Shown here piece after piece: positions 60,667 to 64,000 of a stretch of DNA of 64,000 nucleotides (positions are counted from its first letter, which is position 1; every line of letters begins with the position of its first letter). The notes beneath the pieces are model-generated. The model did no database searches and was not told the DNA's origin. It worked only from the letters and a program-made list of their open reading frames with translations. Source of the stretch: Tubiluchus corallicola (Eukaryota; Priapulida; Priapulimorpha; Priapulimorphida; Tubiluchidae); contig JAQGDQ010000002.1 in NCBI GenBank assembly GCA_030141605.1, forward strand, positions 2,588,501 through 2,652,500, written 5' to 3'. Position numbers and translations under genes: made by a program.

Positions 60667-62983
60667 GGCCAAGTTAAACATTTTTAAAAGGATATGGCCT
60701 CTTTTTGAGATAATGGACTTTGATTTCTACATTACATATATATGTCACTACAAAGGCGCACAGGTTTATATATGATCCATGTTTTAATGCATTTTGTATT
60801 GGATAAAATCGATTGTAGGAAAATCTTAGTGATAATTCAGAGCTGTTATTAAAATTACATTTCTATTTGAATTAATCTTGTTTTATTTACCCCGCGTATT
60901 AATTAAAAAGCAATCGCAATATTTAAATACAATTTAATCACACCTTTTTTGTATTTTTTGTTCCTTAGCTTTTACCTTCATTACTAGAGCACAGAACTGT
61001 TCTCTTGTTTGATTGTTTTTACAATAAACTTCTTAATATAAATTTACAAACGCATGTTGAACTTTGTCATTATGGATTTCTGTATTGCGTTGTTTCTTTC
61101 AGCAAAAACATATACTCATGTGAAGCGATATTGACAGCAGCATAAGCTGTAGACCTTAAACCTAAAACGATAACTTCGAGTGTCCTTTAAAAGAGGAGAA
61201 ATCCGTAAGAGAAGGACTCAAAATGAGTTAAATGGAAATGACTACCCGCTTCATTTTCAAACGCTGAAGCTTAAAACTTTGTTCATTCTTGAGTGCGGTG
61301 ACCGATGGGAAAGCGGTAGCGATTGGGTGGTTTTAACTGCCATACTGCCCCGTCTGTTTCTCATGTTAAGCGAGGAAGATGTATATTCATGTGTAAGGTG
61401 CAGGCTCACACATTTCAGTCGCCTCAGTTGGTGTACTGTCTCATCTCTCAAAGGGTTATACTTGATAATCAGTAAAGTTCATGTACCGCCACAACAATCA
61501 ACGTTATTTAGCTTGCGTTTGGTGGGTGAATAGGATTTAGATAGAACAAGAAGGTAGAGCTCTGGCAATGGTAACCGACCTGGTTGACAATCTGCGACTA
61601 TTATTTTATTGATACACTATAGCAAGTTTGTCAATTTCGGTTGATATAGCGTGTATATCTTTAACGCTGTACTAGTATGTTTGTTCTCAACAAAGAATGC
61701 CTATTCAGCATTTTTGCGTCCTAAAAACGCCTCCTAAACGCCCCTTACTCTAATTTTACTCTGTATAGTTGGCAACAAAAGAGTTTTTGCGTAACAATTC
61801 CTTATAAGTGAATGCAGGAATATTTGTGCATGTACTGTATATAAAAATAAGCACAGAAATAATTATTGTAATTTTTATTACACTAAGCTAACATAACTTT
61901 ATTATTTATAAAAACAATTCAAAATCAAACAGATCTATATCGTGATTGTATCTCGACTAATTTAATTGCAGAAAAAACACAGTAACAATGAATCAAAAAA
62001 TCCCACAGTTAATTCTTTTTTAACTTGATATCTTTATGAGCTAAAATATGAAGTAAAAACTCTTCAATAAAAGTATTAGTAATTACACCCGTTTTTTGTC
62101 CTTTGTTTTTCACATGAAGACAAAACTGCAGTGGCAGCTTGAGACATCGTATATTTCTTTTTTCCTAGTTTTTTTAATTGTGGGAGTTTTAATTAATTGT
62201 TTCTGTTTTTGTCACAAAGAATAGATTATATTATAAATAAGGGAGTTTTTTAAATTGGAGAACTTGGGAACTTAGCCGGCACTCTGGTGAATGTTAATAT
62301 TACTAGGAACCAATTCATTCGAACAGCAGTCTGTGCTTTTTTGCAAGTCACTGTTTTCTATAGCTTACCTAAAAATCGTAATAAAAACATATGAATTTTC
62401 TGCATGCATTAGTCTAAATCGACCTCAACAATTTGTTGGCAAAATGATAGTGAGACGCAGGGAAATGTATTTGATGACAACATAATGGGCTATTGACTTG
62501 ATACAAATAAGATGCCTCAGACAAGAGCCTTTGATGTCTCACAAACCACAAACATTTTCTTTTCCGACAGCTTTCAGTCAAACTACATACGTTCACCCTG
62601 CCAAGCTTTGTGACAGTGAGTGTGGCATCTATCAACTGACTTGCAACTTCTGTTTCTCACTATTTCGTAATCGCCTTCCAACGGGTTTCCTATCTCCGTA
62701 AACAGGAAATTAGTGGATATAGTTCACACTTCACCTGTCTGTATAGGGTAGTTCACATACATGCCAACACGCCCATCTTCATACAACTGACTTTTTTAAA
62801 ACTAGCCAAGTTAATATAATATTAGACTGGGTCTTCTAAAAGTATTTAAATTAAAACGCCTTCGTCAGCTGCAAGTGAATCTGCACAGTTTGCTCTTGGC
62901 GAAGCTATTTTAAGATAAAGCTAAAACAGTATTGCAAGTGTATGATATTTTTTTGCTTTGTTATTCAGTCATATTTTTTATGT
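60667..62983. other. Intergenic, no gene seen; contains AATAAA after cassette C
   Basis: AATAAA at 61023-61028 may end cassette C transcripts. A 117-codon open frame at 61180-61533 has no domain I recognise, and a shorter frame runs antisense to it. The rest is AT-rich without structure I can support. Confidence 0.5.
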
Positions 62984-64000
62984 TTAGTAATCTGTCATAG
63001 CAATAGCCGATATATGTGACATTCTTCCCAAACTTCCGGTTATGTTGCTTTCCTCGGATGAAAGCATTGACGAGTTACATGTCAACAGTCTCTTAAATGC
63101 TAAACGAAAGTCTTTATTCTTCCATGCGTATATGACGGGATTAATCAACGAATTGGCGAACGCCATAAAGTAAACCACACGACTGAGCTGCACATAGAAT
63201 GGTCGAAAATCAGTGGTAAGTACCACAAAATGGTACAGAGTCATAGGCATCCAACACGCCACAAATGCCCCTACAACGATGAACATGACTTTGACGCCCT
63301 TGGCGTTGCTCTTGAAAGTCTGATTCGAATGAGAATCAGGACAAATCTGTTTCAAGTGTCTATTAGCAACAGCAATGAGCTTGATATACATGACCATCAT
63401 GATGATGGCGATGCCAATGACGTTTCCACTGATGGCGATGATTACCACGCGATGAACAACAAACTCGTAGATACATAGCTGCGTCAAACCTCTGGGGTTG
63501 TTATAGTACTGGCAGCTGCTCACGATTAGTGAGTAGGTCCAGGTGCAGGCGATGACAATCAGCGTGGTGGCGTGGCTCACAATGCTCGGATAGTGGAGAG
63601 GGTAGATGATAGCAATGAATCTATCACACGTAAGCGACAAAAGTGTGGTCAGCGATTCCACAAAGAGAATATTTGCCACAAAGAACACGGACAAACACTT
63701 GACCTCTGATTGACCAATGTCTCCTTGCCTGACGAAAAAGGTTGTCTGGACAGCGGCAATGTAAGTTCCAGCAAGTACATCGGTTAGGGCCAAGTTAGCC
63801 ACATAGTAATTTGCAAAGGTTCTCAACCGTTTGTACTTAAGAACGGAAACTATCACCAAGCCATTTAAAACACAGATAAAGAATCCCATTAAATTGTACA
63901 CCGTCAGGTTGATTATGATGCCAAGTAATGAGGTATAATAATGAGTTTCGAAACGGGTAGCATTATTAAAATAAGATGTATTATTTCGGCAATTTACTAC
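62984..64000 (-). CDS. Class A (rhodopsin-like) GPCR, 5' end off the window
   Basis: An uninterrupted 338-codon frame from the window edge to the TAA at 62984-62986, with no in-frame Met before TM1, so the start lies beyond 64000. The visible N-terminus has N-glycosylation sites NNTS and NNAT. Landmarks: N of TM1 (VLNGLVIVSV), NLALTDVLAG (TM2 Asp), Cys of TM3 (EVKCLSVFF), DRF in place of DRY, a second extracellular Cys (SSCQYY), CWMP in TM6, NSLINPVIYAW in TM7, then KNKDFRLAFKRLL as helix 8. The 3.32 position counts to Ala rather than Asp, which argues against a biogenic-amine receptor. The ligand is unknown. Coding is in one exon as far as seen. Confidence 0.93.
   Translation of the reverse strand, partial: VVNCRNNTSYFNNATRFETHYYTSLLGIIINLTVYNLMGFFICVLNGLVIVSVLKYKRLRTFANYYVANLALTDVLAGTYIAAVQTTFFVRQGDIGQSEVKCLSVFFVANILFVESLTTLLSLTCDRFIAIIYPLHYPSIVSHATTLIVIACTWTYSLIVSSCQYYNNPRGLTQLCIYEFVVHRVVIIAISGNVIGIAIIMMVMYIKLIAVANRHLKQICPDSHSNQTFKSNAKGVKVMFIVVGAFVACWMPMTLYHFVVLTTDFRPFYVQLSRVVYFMAFANSLINPVIYAWKNKDFRLAFKRLLTCNSSMLSSEESNITGSLGRMSHISAIAMTDY

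Overview
The window is genomic DNA from an animal, most likely a non-vertebrate metazoan. It is AT-rich, and genes are split by many GT-AG introns (tens of bases to a few kb). The genes are animal ones: NDUFAF7, Gemin6, ARV1, PRORSD1 and a class A GPCR. Decayed LINE, hAT, Tc1/mariner-like and foldback-like repeats lie between and inside them. I cannot name the phylum from the sequence alone.

Layout. 1-9 kb: 3' two-thirds of NDUFAF7 (+), with a decayed LINE in its last intron and a TA-flanked MITE in its 3' UTR. 9.4-10.9 kb: Gemin6 (-), two exons. 11.4-12.6 kb: a dispersed repeat interrupted by an hAT MITE; it abuts ARV1 (+, 12.7-18.4 kb, six exons, complete). 18.4-25.3 kb: no gene seen; a foldback-like element built of minisatellites and a duplicated (GA)n block. 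25.3-26.5 kb: CRE and TATA elements, then an intact single-exon 136-residue ORF with SERTA-like spacing.

26.8-40.6 kb is the most unusual part: about 14 kb with no convincing coding sequence, made of successive families of locally amplified repeats. The first family has about 25 diverged segments, mostly 128-176 nt. Each starts after a 3'-splice-site-like sequence (usually TTACACTTACAG) and ends in CAG followed by GCCAGT or GCTAGT. One segment has CAG/GTATGC at the same place, so I read the array as noncoding exons separated by short GC-AG introns. Eight segments form a ~2.0 kb higher-order unit repeated about 2.5 times at near identity. Two further repeat families follow (36.5-39.4 and 39.4-40.3 kb).

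40.6-45.4 kb: intergenic, with an inverted second copy of the repeat found upstream of ARV1. 45.4-46.4 kb: PRORSD1 (+). 51.4-60.7 kb: a secreted Gly/Tyr/Lys/His-rich protein locus. One promoter, signal-peptide and GYG-rich module is followed by three tandem two-exon terminal cassettes of matching phase and nearly identical exon lengths, which suggests mutually exclusive 3' cassettes. 63-64 kb: C-terminal 338 codons of a rhodopsin-family GPCR (-), running off the window edge.

The conserved genes are functionally unrelated housekeeping genes (complex I assembly, snRNP assembly, ER lipid homeostasis, tRNA proofreading). The two lineage-specific loci, the repeat-exon noncoding locus and the triplicated secreted-protein cassettes, are where novelty is most likely.
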